In this document: one piece after another, positions 25,030 through 33,028 of the stretch
How positions within the stretch are numbered: position 1 is the stretch's first letter
Layout of the letters: each line of letters starts with the position of its first letter
Assembly (NCBI GenBank): GCA_016201215.1
Contig: JACQDH010000202.1
Span: 1-33,231, forward strand
From: Acidobacteriota bacterium
Lineage (GTDB): Bacteria > Acidobacteriota > Terriglobia > Acidiferrales > UBA7541
Direction of reading: 5' to 3'
Length of the DNA: 33,231 nucleotides
Translations under genes and position numbers: made by a program
The notes under the pieces: model-generated
The model's database searches: none
Told to the model about the DNA's origin: nothing
The model's input: only the letters and a program-made list of their open reading frames with translations

Positions 25030-26133
25030 ATGAAAATGAAGTGGGCGTTGCTGGCTATGTTCTTTGTTTGCGCTCAGTTGGCCGCGCAGACCAAAGGGCG
25101 CGTGGTCGAAGAGATCGTCGCGCGCGTGAACAACGAAATCATCACCAGCTCGGAACTGCAGCGCGCACAGAGCGCCCTGCATGAGGAGATCAAGCAGGAC
25201 TGCCCCAACTGCACGCCCCAGCAGTTGCAGATGATGCAGGCCGAGAAAGAAAAGAACCTCCTGCGCGACCTGATCGACCAATCGCTGCTCACCCAGCGCG
25301 CCAAGGACATGGGCATCAGCGTCGAAAGCGAAATCGTCAAGCGCCTGGATCAGATCCGCCAGCAGAACAACATCGCCACCATGGAGGACTTGGAACGAAA
25401 GATCAACGAACAGGGGCTCAACTTCGAGGACTTTAAGAACAACATCCGCAGCGGCATGCTGACCCAGGAAGTTATCCGCCGCGAGGTGGGGTCGAAAGTC
25501 ATCATCGGTCGCGACGAAACTGAGAAGTACTACAACGAACACAAGAACGACTTCCAGCGCCCCGAGCAGGTCGCTCTCCGCGAGATCTTTGTGAGCACGG
25601 AAGGCAAGAAGGAAGAGGAGATCCCCGAGCTGGAGAAGAAGGCCAAGAACCTGCTCGAGCGGGTGAAGAAAGGCGAGGATTTTGGTGAGCTGGCCAAGCG
25701 GTATTCCGATGGCAGCACAGCCAACCGGGGCGGCGAACTGGGCTTGTTCGAGCGCGGGCAGCTCTCCAAGGAACTCGAGGCGATTGTCTTCAAGCTCAAC
25801 CGCAACCAGATGACCGACGTGGTCCGCACCAAGACTGGCTTCCTGGTCCTGCAGGTGTTGCAGCGGTACGAGGCCGGCCTGCAGCCGCTCGACAAGGTCG
25901 AAGGCGAGATTTCCAACCGGTTGTTTGCGGAAAAGATGGAGCCCGGCCTGCGCCGCTATCTGCAGGATCTGCGCCGGGAAAGCTACGTCGTGGTGAAGCC
26001 CGGCTACACAGACGCCGCCGCGGTGGCCAGCACGCCGATCCAGGAAGTCGCCGCCGTGCCGGATGAAGAGAAGCCCAAGAAGGGCAAGCGGAGCTTTCCG
26101 CTGATCGGCAAACGCAAGAAAGCAGCACAATGA
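25030..26133 (+). CDS. SurA-like periplasmic peptidyl-prolyl isomerase (parvulin type)
   Basis: 367 residues from ATG 25030 with GAGAG upstream. The signal peptide (KMKWALLAMFFVCA, cleavage near QLAA at 19) shows export. A SurA N-terminal chaperone-like helical region covers about 25-160 (IVARVNNEIITSSEL, EKNLLRDLIDQSLL). A single PpiC/parvulin rotamase domain covers about 181-281 (VALREIFVS, FGELAKRYSDGSTANRGGELGLF, TKTGFLVLQVLQ). The C-terminal tail is Lys/Ala rich. SurA-type proteins chaperone outer membrane proteins across the periplasm. Classic SurA has two rotamase domains; this has one, as in many non-proteobacterial members. Two Cys (58, 61) occur in DCPNC. Its end overlaps the next gene as ATGA. 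Confidence 0.92.
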   Translation: MKMKWALLAMFFVCAQLAAQTKGRVVEEIVARVNNEIITSSELQRAQSALHEEIKQDCPNCTPQQLQMMQAEKEKNLLRDLIDQSLLTQRAKDMGISVESEIVKRLDQIRQQNNIATMEDLERKINEQGLNFEDFKNNIRSGMLTQEVIRREVGSKVIIGRDETEKYYNEHKNDFQRPEQVALREIFVSTEGKKEEEIPELEKKAKNLLERVKKGEDFGELAKRYSDGSTANRGGELGLFERGQLSKELEAIVFKLNRNQMTDVVRTKTGFLVLQVLQRYEAGLQPLDKVEGEISNRLFAEKMEPGLRRYLQDLRRESYVVVKPGYTDAAAVASTPIQEVAAVPDEEKPKKGKRSFPLIGKRKKAAQ

Positions 26134-27149
26134 AATCCGCCTACGTCGCCGACCTCGAGGCCGACCAGACCATCACCTCGTTCTTCCTGGTCTGTGACAA
26201 GGAAATCCGCGCCACGCGCGAAGGGAAGCCTTTCCTCCGGCTGGAGCTGGGCGACCGCACCGGCACCGTGGAAGCGCGCATGTGGGACCACTTCGAGGAA
26301 ATAGCCAGCAGCATTTCACGCGATGACTTCGTCAAGGTGCAAGCGCGCGTCGAGCTCTACCGCAACAAGACCCAGTTGGCGCTCGATCGCCTACGCCGGG
26401 CGGAACCCGCGGAAGTGGATCTCGCCGACTATTTCCCGCACACCAGCGAAGATATCGAGAAGCTTTACACCGAACTCTGCTCCTATGTGGCCTCCGTCGG
26501 CAACCCGTGGCTCAAGCGCCTGCTGGCCGGCGTGGTGGAAGACCCCGAGGTCGTGCCGAAACTCAAGCGCGCCCCAGCGGCCATGAGGATGCACCACGCG
26601 TATCTGGGCGGGTTGCTCGAGCACATCGTGAGCCTCTGCGGCCTGTGCCGCGCCGTTGCCGCACGCTACCCCGAGGCCGACGCTGACCTGTTGCTCACCG
26701 GAGCGGTCTTGCACGACCTCGGCAAAATCCGCGAATTGACCTACGAGCGCTCCTTTGGCTACAGCACCGAGGGGCACCTGCTGGGCCACATCATATTGGA
26801 GCTGGAGCTGGTCACGAAGAAAATCGACGCCCTCGAAGGTTTTCCGGCCGAGTTGAAAACGCTGGTGCAGCACCTGCTCATCAGCCATCACGGACAATAC
26901 GAGTTCGGGTCGCCGAAACTCCCCATGTTCCGCGAAGCCATCCTGCTGCACTATCTCGACGACCTGGATTCCAAGATGGCTTCGATCCGCTCCACGTTGG
27001 CGTCGGACAAGAACGAAGGAGAATGGACCGCCTGGACCGCGGCGCTCGACCGCCGCCTGCTGCGCACCGAGTTCTACCTCCAGGGCGAGGTGAGGTCCGC
27101 CGACGCGCCTCAGCAGCTCACTCTCGAACCTCCCGGAAAGAAGGAGTGA
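26130..27149 (+). CDS. OB-fold plus HD-domain phosphohydrolase, YhaM-like 3'-5' exoribonuclease
   Basis: 339 residues, starting in an ATGA overlap with the SurA-like gene. An N-terminal OB-fold (about 10-92; TSFFLVCDKEIRATREGKPF, LGDRTGTVEARMWD) is followed by an HD domain at about 150-300 with metal ligands His156, His165, and His195-Asp196 (VLHDLGKI), then HHGQYEFGSP further on. This pair of domains is the layout of YhaM/CBF1 exoribonucleases, which trim RNA 3' ends in Mn-dependent fashion in the cytoplasm. Family assignment is firm; activity is inferred from it. It is third in the mfd-surA run. Confidence 0.9.
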   Translation: MKSAYVADLEADQTITSFFLVCDKEIRATREGKPFLRLELGDRTGTVEARMWDHFEEIASSISRDDFVKVQARVELYRNKTQLALDRLRRAEPAEVDLADYFPHTSEDIEKLYTELCSYVASVGNPWLKRLLAGVVEDPEVVPKLKRAPAAMRMHHAYLGGLLEHIVSLCGLCRAVAARYPEADADLLLTGAVLHDLGKIRELTYERSFGYSTEGHLLGHIILELELVTKKIDALEGFPAELKTLVQHLLISHHGQYEFGSPKLPMFREAILLHYLDDLDSKMASIRSTLASDKNEGEWTAWTAALDRRLLRTEFYLQGEVRSADAPQQLTLEPPGKKE

Positions 27150-27152
27150 GCG

Positions 27153-27659
27153 GTGGCTGCTTCCGCGCAACCCCTCAAGGGTCACGCTCCCCGCAAGTCC
27201 ATCCTGGACTTGGCGCCTCTCGAGCTCGACTGCATGAACACGCTCTGGCCGCTGGGCGAAGGCACGGTGCGCCAGATTCAGCAGGCGCTGGCCGCGTCCC
27301 GGCCGCGCGCCTATACCACGATCATGACCATCATGGATCGCCTGGCGCATAAGGGTGTCGTGGCGCGGCACAAGGTCGGCCGCGCCTATGTTTACCGCGC
27401 GAATCTCAGTGCGGAGGAAGCGCGCGCGCACGCGGTCGAACAGGTAGTGGATGGTTTCTTCGAGGGTTCCGCCGAGGCCCTGGCGGCGCACCTGGGCCCC
27501 AGCGGCGGCCGTCCGGAAATGCCGCCGAGCCGGGCGGAGCGACGCCCGCGTGCCGAGTTGCCACGCCCAGCTCTGCGCTTACCCGCGGAGAGCGAGGAAA
27601 CGCCGGCGGAGGCACCACAAGTTCTTACCACTCCGCGCTTGGATGAGAGTCTGCTATGA
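27153..27659 (+). CDS. BlaI/MecI/CopY-family transcriptional repressor
   Basis: 168 residues from GTG 27153, three bases after the previous stop. A winged helix covers about 18-90: LAPLELDCMNTLWPLGEGTVRQIQQAL, RAYTTIMTIMDRLAHKGVV (recognition helix region), then KVGRAYVYRANLS. The family normally ends soon after a dimerisation helix. Here about 50 further residues rich in Pro, Arg, Glu and Ala follow (from 117) and are probably disordered. No BlaR1-type sensor protease is adjacent, so the classical beta-lactam pair is absent. Autoregulation of this operon is possible but no operator is identified. Its stop overlaps dus as ATGA. Confidence 0.88.
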   Translation: MAASAQPLKGHAPRKSILDLAPLELDCMNTLWPLGEGTVRQIQQALAASRPRAYTTIMTIMDRLAHKGVVARHKVGRAYVYRANLSAEEARAHAVEQVVDGFFEGSAEALAAHLGPSGGRPEMPPSRAERRPRAELPRPALRLPAESEETPAEAPQVLTTPRLDESLL

Positions 27660-28657
27660 GCCCCATGCTTCCCGCGGCGCTGACCATTCGCGACCTCTTG
27701 ATTCGCCCGGCGACGGTGCTGGCGCCGATGGCCGGTGTTACCGACACGGTGTTCCGCCGCGTCATCCGCGGCCTGGGCGGCTGCGGCCTGATCATGACCG
27801 AGTTCACCAGCGCCGAGGGCGTGACGCGCAACGCTGGCCGGACGCTGCACTATCTGTATTTCGAACCGGACGAGCATCCCCTCACCGCGCAACTGTTCGG
27901 CGCCAACCCGGAGGTGATGGCCGCGGCCGCCTCGCTGGTCGAGGAGCTGGGCTTTGATCTGGTGGACGTCAACCTCGGTTGCCCGGCCAAGAAGGTGGTC
28001 AAGTGCGGGGGCTCCGGCCTGCTGCGCGACTTGAAGCTGCTCGAGCAGATTCTGCGTGCGGTGCGCGCGGCCGTGCGCATCCCGTTGACCATCAAGATCC
28101 GCGCCGGATGGGATGAGAACAGTATCGTCGCTCCCGAAGTGGCCCGCATGGCCGAGCAGGTGGGCGTTGAAGCTATCGCCGTGCACCCACGCACGCGGGT
28201 GCAGGGGCTGAACGGCCGTGCGGACTGGCGCATCATCGCCGCCGTGAAGCAGGCCGTGCGCATGCCGGTCATCGGCAACGGCGACATCGCCTCCGCCGAA
28301 GACGCCGCGCGCATGATCGGCGAGACCGGCTGTGACGCGGTGATGATCGGGCGCGCTGCGGCCACCAATCCTTGGATCTTCCGACAGATGGAGCAGTTCA
28401 CCGCCACGGGCCGCTACGATCAGCCTTCCGAGGCCGACCGCTACCGTTTGCTTTCGGGCTATTTCCGTAGTCTGGTCGAAGCCGAGATCCCGGACGCCGT
28501 CGGCAAGATGAAGCAGTTTGCCTGCTGGTTTACCCACGGCGTGCGCCACGGAAGCGACTTGCGCCGCCAGGTGCATTCGGCGCATACTCCCGCCGAAGTG
28601 CTCGAGCGCGTGGATTCGTTCTTCGCCGATACCATCGCTGCCGGAGGAAACCGATGA
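27656..28657 (+). CDS. dus: tRNA-dihydrouridine synthase (DusB/NifR3 type)
   Basis: 333 residues, beginning in the ATGA overlap with the BlaI-like gene. FMN-binding TIM barrel with the family signature LAPMAGVTDTVFRR near the N-terminus, MTEFTSAEGV, catalytic Cys109 in VDVNLGCPAKKVVKCGGSG, IKIRAGWDENS, and the FMN phosphate region PVIGNGDI and GCDAVMIGRAA. It reduces specific uridines in the tRNA D-loop using NADPH. The motif set fits the NifR3/DusB group rather than DusA or DusC. The last codons overlap the PilZ gene as ATGA. Confidence 0.95.
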   Translation: MSPMLPAALTIRDLLIRPATVLAPMAGVTDTVFRRVIRGLGGCGLIMTEFTSAEGVTRNAGRTLHYLYFEPDEHPLTAQLFGANPEVMAAAASLVEELGFDLVDVNLGCPAKKVVKCGGSGLLRDLKLLEQILRAVRAAVRIPLTIKIRAGWDENSIVAPEVARMAEQVGVEAIAVHPRTRVQGLNGRADWRIIAAVKQAVRMPVIGNGDIASAEDAARMIGETGCDAVMIGRAAATNPWIFRQMEQFTATGRYDQPSEADRYRLLSGYFRSLVEAEIPDAVGKMKQFACWFTHGVRHGSDLRRQVHSAHTPAEVLERVDSFFADTIAAGGNR

Positions 28658-29019
28658 GCTCACAGAGCGCAACCGGACAGGCCCGCGAGCGGCGCATGGA
28701 GCGTCGCATCAAGGTGCATCTCCCCATGCGCGTGCGTGGCACCGGCCACGACGGCGTGCGCTTCGAGGAGATCACGGAAAGCGAAAACGTCTGCCGCACC
28801 GGCGCAGCCTTTGCCACCTGGCATCAGCTCGACCTGGGCGACGACGTCGAGATCATCATACCCATGCCCAAACAGAAGAGCGACTCCGAAGGCGACTTTG
28901 CCACCCGCGGGCGCGTGGTCCACGTCGCGCCAGGCATGGGCAAGCGCGAGCGCATCGTCGGTGTCGAATTCACCGGCCCGCGCTTCCACCGCGTCTTCGT
29001 TCCCGAAACCACTGCCTAG
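28654..29019 (+). CDS. PilZ-domain protein, possible c-di-GMP receptor
   Basis: 121 residues, coupled to dus by ATGA. A single PilZ beta-barrel fills the protein. The N-terminal Arg pair (R14, R18 in RRMERR) matches the RxxxR arm. The second motif, usually Asp/Asn-x-Ser/Ala-x-x-Gly, appears as NVCRTG (45-50) with Cys in place of Ser/Ala. The rest (LGDDVEIIIPMPK, RGRVVHVAPGMGKRERIVGVEFTGP) is typical. PilZ proteins bind cyclic di-GMP and alter motility or exopolysaccharide; no cognate cyclase or effector is adjacent. c-di-GMP binding is likely but unproven given the substitution. Confidence 0.85.
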   Translation: MSSQSATGQARERRMERRIKVHLPMRVRGTGHDGVRFEEITESENVCRTGAAFATWHQLDLGDDVEIIIPMPKQKSDSEGDFATRGRVVHVAPGMGKRERIVGVEFTGPRFHRVFVPETTA

Positions 29020-29020
29020 C

Positions 29021-29054
29021 GATGACCGATCGTTGTGACCTGTGACGGATGACT
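29021..29054 (+). repeat. Degenerate heptamer tract, left
   Basis: Directly after the PilZ stop, 7-base units read GATGACC, then (after six bases) TGTGACC, TGTGACG, GATGACT. The shared core is TGAC. The tract resembles short tandem heptamer repeats known between genes in some bacteria. Confidence 0.5.
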
Positions 29055-29162
29055 CTCGTCTCTTCACTCGTACCGCGCGGTCCCTTTCCGAGAGTACCTG
29101 GAAGGGAATCCCGTGGTCTGAGTCGAGCACCGGCGAGTAAGGGTCAAGTCTGGTCACACGGA

Positions 29163-29183
29163 TCACGAACCACGAGTCACGAA
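29163..29183 (+). repeat. Degenerate heptamer tract, right
   Basis: Three contiguous 7-base units TCACGAA, CCACGAG, TCACGAA, just before the end of the minus-strand rsmI gene. Variation is limited to the first and last base of the unit. Confidence 0.6.
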
Positions 29184-29200
29184 GCTCAGGGGGCTGGCAA

Positions 29201-30061
29201 CTAACTGCGGTCATCCAGAAGCTGCTTGTAGGCCTCGCGCCTGGGGAGCCCTCGTTCGCGCGCAGCCTGCTTCAGCGCTGCTTTGCGGTCCACGTTCTGC
29301 TCGCGCATGATCTGGGCCACGCGCGCAGCCAGGGAAACCTGCGTGGCGGCAGGCTGCGTCCCGCTGCCGGGTCCGATCAGGAGGGTCATCTCGCCGCGTG
29401 GCGGTTTGCGGCGCACCCGCTCGAGCAGCTCACCGAGGGTGCCGCGGATGAACTCCTCGTGCACCTTGGTCACCTCCCGCGCGATGACTGCGGGACGCGG
29501 ACCCAGGGTTTCCAGAGCATCCTTCAAAGTATCTTCCAGCCGATGCGGCGCCTCGTAAAAAATCAGCGTGCGGGGCTCGGCGGCCAGGTCCACGAGCGCC
29601 CTGCGCCGCTCTCCGCTGCGCGCGGGCAGGAAACCCACAAAGAGGAATTCCTCGGTGGGCATCCCCGAAGCGGCCAGCGCCGCCACCAGTGCTGAGGGTC
29701 CTGGAATGGGCACCACGGGAATGTGGTGCCGCAAGCAGAGCGTCACCAGGCGGTGGCCCGGGTCGGAGATCACCGGCGTGCCCGCGTCGCTCACCAGTGC
29801 CGCCCGCGCTCCCTGTTCCAGTTCGATCACCACCTCCGGCGCGCGCGTCAGTTCGTTGTGCTCGTGGTAGCTGACCAGGCGTTTGCGGATCCCGTAGTGA
29901 TTTAGCAGCTTCTGTGTCTGGCGGGTGTCTTCGCAGGCGACCAGGTCCACTTCCTTGAGCACGCGCAGGGCGCGCAGGGTAATGTCCTCGAGGTTGCCGA
30001 TCGGTGTGGCCACCAGATACAGGCAGCCGGTTTCTGCCGTCGCTTTGTTCGCGCCAATCAT
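29201..30061 (-). CDS. rsmI: 16S rRNA (cytidine-2'-O)-methyltransferase RsmI
   Basis: 286 residues from ATG 30061. Tetrapyrrole-methylase fold with the N-terminal signature YLVATPIGNLEDITLRALRVL, then ACEDTRQTQKLLNHY, VSDAGTPVISDPG, the PIPGPSAL loop and the RREAYK-type end (ARERGLPRREAYKQLL). It methylates the 2'-O of C1402 in 16S rRNA using S-adenosylmethionine. It is transcribed divergently from the FmdB gene; the 102-bp gap contains A/T-rich sequence likely holding both promoters, but I see no strong hexamer pair. Confidence 0.96.
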   Translation of the reverse strand: MIGANKATAETGCLYLVATPIGNLEDITLRALRVLKEVDLVACEDTRQTQKLLNHYGIRKRLVSYHEHNELTRAPEVVIELEQGARAALVSDAGTPVISDPGHRLVTLCLRHHIPVVPIPGPSALVAALAASGMPTEEFLFVGFLPARSGERRRALVDLAAEPRTLIFYEAPHRLEDTLKDALETLGPRPAVIAREVTKVHEEFIRGTLGELLERVRRKPPRGEMTLLIGPGSGTQPAATQVSLAARVAQIMREQNVDRKAALKQAARERGLPRREAYKQLLDDRS

Positions 30062-30163
30062 CGGAAAGCCATCGGAAGCACGCTTGCGGGTCGCGCTTCA
30101 CGAATACTTTATCACCCGTGGTAAGATTTTACGTGGGTTTTCCCTTGCCAGGGGAGTGTTCGC

Positions 30164-30463
30164 TTGCCTCTATATGAATATGAGTGCCGGAAGTGCGGCC
30201 ACCGCGCCGAGAGGATCGAGAATGTTTCCGGGCCGCACCTGAAGAAGTGCCCGAAGTGCGGCGGCAAGGTGGAGCGCTTGCAGTCCGCGCCCGCCATCCA
30301 GTTCAAGGGTTCGGGCTGGTACGTGACCGACTACGCCCGGAAATCCGCCGCCAGCGATACAGCCAAGAGTGAAAAACCCGAGGTCAAGGAAACCCAGGTG
30401 TCGAAGGAGCCCGCTCCCGCCAAGGAAGCCAAGAAACACCACCACGGCCACAAAGAGAAATAG
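30164..30463 (+). CDS. FmdB-type zinc ribbon protein
   Basis: 99 residues from TTG 30164, nine bases after GGGGAG; the canonical MPLYEYEC start fixes this codon. A small zinc ribbon has Cys8/Cys11 (ECRKCGH) and Cys29/Cys32 (CPKCGG), followed by VERLQSAPAIQFKGSGWYVTDY. The C-terminal 45 residues are Lys, Glu, Pro and Ala rich and end in a His-rich HHHGHKEK tail that could bind metal. The family is named for an amidase-operon regulator but most members are of unknown role. It is convergent with galU (26-bp gap). Confidence 0.9.
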   Translation: MPLYEYECRKCGHRAERIENVSGPHLKKCPKCGGKVERLQSAPAIQFKGSGWYVTDYARKSAASDTAKSEKPEVKETQVSKEPAPAKEAKKHHHGHKEK

Positions 30464-30489
30464 GCGGCGGGATCAACAGGGAAGCAACT

Positions 30490-31383
30490 CTACGGCTTGA
30501 GTAAACGCAGGTAGGCGCGAAAGTCTTCGCCGAATTCCGGGTTCTTCAGCGCCATCTCTACCGTGGCCTTCAGGAAACCGAGTTTGTCGCCCGCATCGTA
30601 GGACGTTCCTTCATAGATGTACGCCCAGAGACCTATCTCCTGGGCCAGCAAGCGCAGCGCGTCGGTGAGCTGAATCTCCCCGCCACTGCCGGGCGATGTG
30701 CGTTCCAGGCAGTCGAACACTTCCGGAGGCAGGACGTAGCGCCCGGTGATGCCGAGATTCGACGGCGCTTCGTCGGGCTTGGGCTTCTCCACCAGGTTGC
30801 GCACGCGCAGCAGGCGCGCGCCCCAGGGTGGCTGCGGCGCAGGCTCCCCGTCCGCGATGCCGTACAGATGCGTTTTCTCGCGCGGCACTTCCTCCACGGC
30901 GATGGCGCCGATGCCGGTGGCTTCGTACACCTCCACGAGCTGCTGGGTGGCCGGCCGCCGGTCGGGAATGATCACGTCGCCCAGCAACACGGCGAAGGGT
31001 TCGTCGCCTACCAGCTCCCGCGCGGTCAGCACGGCGTGCCCCAGCCCCAGCGGCTCTTTTTGCCGCGTGTAGCTGAAGTGGACCATGTTGCTGATCTGGC
31101 GCACCTGCTCGGCCTGCTCCTTCTTGCCGCGCTCCTCGAGGAAGCGCTCCAGCTCCGGCGACGAATCGAAGTGATCTTCAATCGCGTTCTTGCCCCTGCC
31201 GGTGACGATGATGATGTTCTCGATGCCGGAGGCCACGCACTCCTCGACCACATACTGGATCAGGGGCTTGTCCACAATCGGCAACATCTCCTTGGGCTGC
31301 GCCTTGGTGGCGGGCAGGAAGCGCGTTCCCAGGCCGGCGGCGGGTAGGACCGCCTTGCGCACGCGTTTAGTCTTCGCCGTCAT
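30490..31383 (-). CDS. galU: UTP-glucose-1-phosphate uridylyltransferase
   Basis: 297 residues from ATG 31383. Nucleotidyltransferase fold with the GalU signature VLPAAGLGTRFLPATKAQPKEMLPIVDKP (12-40), then ENIIIVTGRGKNAIEDHFD, EPLGLGHAVLTA, FAVLLGDVII, LVEKPKPDEAPSNLGITGRY, GGEIQLTDAL and YDAGDKLGFLKATVE. It makes UDP-glucose for glycan, LPS and trehalose pathways, consistent with rfaE2 elsewhere in the window. The ribosome binding site is weak (GAAG about six bases upstream). Confidence 0.97.
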   Translation of the reverse strand: MTAKTKRVRKAVLPAAGLGTRFLPATKAQPKEMLPIVDKPLIQYVVEECVASGIENIIIVTGRGKNAIEDHFDSSPELERFLEERGKKEQAEQVRQISNMVHFSYTRQKEPLGLGHAVLTARELVGDEPFAVLLGDVIIPDRRPATQQLVEVYEATGIGAIAVEEVPREKTHLYGIADGEPAPQPPWGARLLRVRNLVEKPKPDEAPSNLGITGRYVLPPEVFDCLERTSPGSGGEIQLTDALRLLAQEIGLWAYIYEGTSYDAGDKLGFLKATVEMALKNPEFGEDFRAYLRLLKP

Positions 31384-31860
31384 TCGCTTCGTGTAGTGCG
31401 AGCGACCGCTCGTGGCTCTTTGGCACCCGGTTTGAGCTCACCACAAGTCTCCGCGCTCAACGCAAGAGGTGAACAGGCACGATAAGCGGCATCGGTATGT
31501 CTGTCAATCCGACAGCGCCGTCGAGCGTGGCGAAAGGGGCATCTTTCTGAAATTCCGCCACCCCAGCGCGCTCCCGGGGAGTTCCTCTGCGCTGCTGGCC
31601 GGTGTAGCCAGAGCCGCCTGGCAGGGCCTCCGCTAGGCAGGCGATCGATTCGGATATGCTAACATACCAAATCTGGGTCGCAGGAACGGGTTGTCCAGGT
31701 GACCTGCAATGTCTTGTAGCCCGCCGGTTCAGAGGCCGGGTAGTGAGCATTCGCCACGATCCTATGGCGATGCTGCCGCCTGAGCCGTGGCGGCCGGGAA
31801 GCGCCGCCAGAGAATCCCCCGGCTCTCAAGGGCCGGGCTGCATTTTTAACGGAAGTCAGC
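31384..31860. other. Noncoding divergent region between galU and tsaD
   Basis: 477 bp with no supported gene. Small open frames on both strands lack recognisable domains. The last 75 bases before tsaD hold two GC hairpins and a T run (listed separately). Promoters for both flanking genes are expected here, but no convincing -35/-10 pair was found. A GGTTCAGAGG near 31724 superficially recalls a tRNA T-loop, but no cloverleaf folds around it. Confidence 0.6.
31788..31847 (+). promoter_or_regulatory. Tandem hairpins with T run before tsaD, attenuator-like
   Basis: Hairpin 1: TGGCGGC (31788-31794) pairs with GCCGCCA (31803-31809), 8-nt loop. Hairpin 2: CCCGGCTC (31818-31825) pairs with GGGCCGGG (31830-31837) with one T-G wobble and loop TCAA, followed after five bases by TTTTT (31843-31847), so it looks like an intrinsic terminator. 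GCCGGG occurs both in hairpin 1 (31793-31798) and in the right arm of hairpin 2 (31832-31837); both copies can pair with CCCGGC (31818-31823), so mutually exclusive folds are possible. The tsaD start is 14 bases after the T run. Confidence 0.4.
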
Positions 31861-33003
31861 ATGCCCACGCGCATTCTGGGGATTGAATCCTCCTGCGACG
31901 AAACGGCCGCCGCGGTCGTCGCCGACGGTCGCGACATCCTCTCCAACATTGTAGCCTCGCAGGTGGACATCCACCGCAAGTACGGAGGCGTGGTGCCGGA
32001 GCTGGCCTCGCGGGAGCACCTGCGGCAGATCGTGCCCGTGGTGCGCGAAGCGCTCGAGCAGGCCAACCTCACGTTTCCCGACCTCGACGCGATCGCCGTC
32101 ACGCGGGGCCCCGGCCTGGTCGGCTCACTGCTCGTGGGGATCACCTACGGCAAGGTGTTGGCCATGGCGCTGGGGAAACCTTTGGTGCCGGTGAACCATC
32201 TCGAAGGGCACGTGCATGCCGTGCTGCTCGAAGCGCGCGCGGCGGGCCGCGAGCCGGCGCTTCCAGCGATTGCTCTGGTCGTCTCGGGCGGCCACACGGT
32301 GCTCTATGACGTTCAGCCTGTGAAGTCGAAAGACGGGCCGCTCGCACTGAGTTTCCATTACAAACGCATCGGCCAGACGCGCGACGACGCGGCCGGCGAA
32401 GCCTACGACAAAGTTGCCAAGCTGCTGGCCCTCGGCTACCCGGGCGGGCCCATCATTGATCAGCTTACTGGCGCGGCGGAGCTGACCGGGACGCCGGCCA
32501 ACCCCGACGCGGTGCGCTTCGGCCCGACAAAGATGAAAGGCAATCCCCACGACTTCAGTTTCAGCGGAATCAAGACCGCCGTGCTTTACTACGTGCGCGC
32601 GCATCCCGATCTGAAGTCCGAAATCGAGACCCGGCAGCAGGCGCTCGCCCGCGGGGATCGCCGCGCCGACCAGTTGCGCCCGCTGTGCAGCCGGCAGACG
32701 CTCGACCTGATCGCCAGCTTTCAGAAAGCGGTAGTAAACGACCTGGTGAGCCACACACTTGCCGCAGCCGAAGAGCTTGCTGCCCGCTCCGTGCTGGTGT
32801 CAGGAGGCGTCGCCGCCAATCGCCACCTGCGCCGCGCGTTCGAGGCGGAAGCGCGGACGCATGGCCTGGACGTATATTTCCCCAGCCGGCAGCTCTCCAC
32901 CGACAACGCCGCGATGATTGCCGCGGCGGCCTATCCCAAGTTAGTGGCCGGCGAGCGCGCCAATTGGCAACTCAACGCGGAAGCTATCTTGCCCCTGGCC
33001 TGA
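31861..33003 (+). CDS. tsaD: tRNA N6-adenosine threonylcarbamoyltransferase TsaD
   Basis: 380 residues from ATG 31861, with GGAAG five bases before it. ASKHA-fold protein with [16 protein letters not shown] at the N-terminus, [26 protein letters not shown], the metal-binding His113 and His117 in [51 protein letters not shown] and the late STDNAAMIA block. With TsaB, TsaE and TsaC it makes t6A37 on ANN-decoding tRNAs; those partners are not in the window. It is slightly longer than E. coli TsaD, partly because of a polar insert (about 255-275). It ends 25 bp before a convergent gene. Confidence 0.97.
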   Translation: MPTRILGIESSCDETAAAVVADGRDILSNIVASQVDIHRKYGGVVPELASREHLRQIVPVVREALEQANLTFPDLDAIAVTRGPGLVGSLLVGITYGKVLAMALGKPLVPVNHLEGHVHAVLLEARAAGREPALPAIALVVSGGHTVLYDVQPVKSKDGPLALSFHYKRIGQTRDDAAGEAYDKVAKLLALGYPGGPIIDQLTGAAELTGTPANPDAVRFGPTKMKGNPHDFSFSGIKTAVLYYVRAHPDLKSEIETRQQALARGDRRADQLRPLCSRQTLDLIASFQKAVVNDLVSHTLAAAEELAARSVLVSGGVAANRHLRRAFEAEARTHGLDVYFPSRQLSTDNAAMIAAAAYPKLVAGERANWQLNAEAILPLA

Positions 33004-33028
33004 CGCTCAGTAGCTCCCAAAGACCGGC

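Noticed and set aside
31720-31740. tRNA-like T-loop sequence
   Set aside because: No acceptor, D-arm or anticodon stem can be folded around it.
31457-31750. Minus-strand frame of 97 codons in the galU-tsaD gap
   Set aside because: No domain, no ribosome binding site and composition unlike the neighbouring genes; kept as noncoding.
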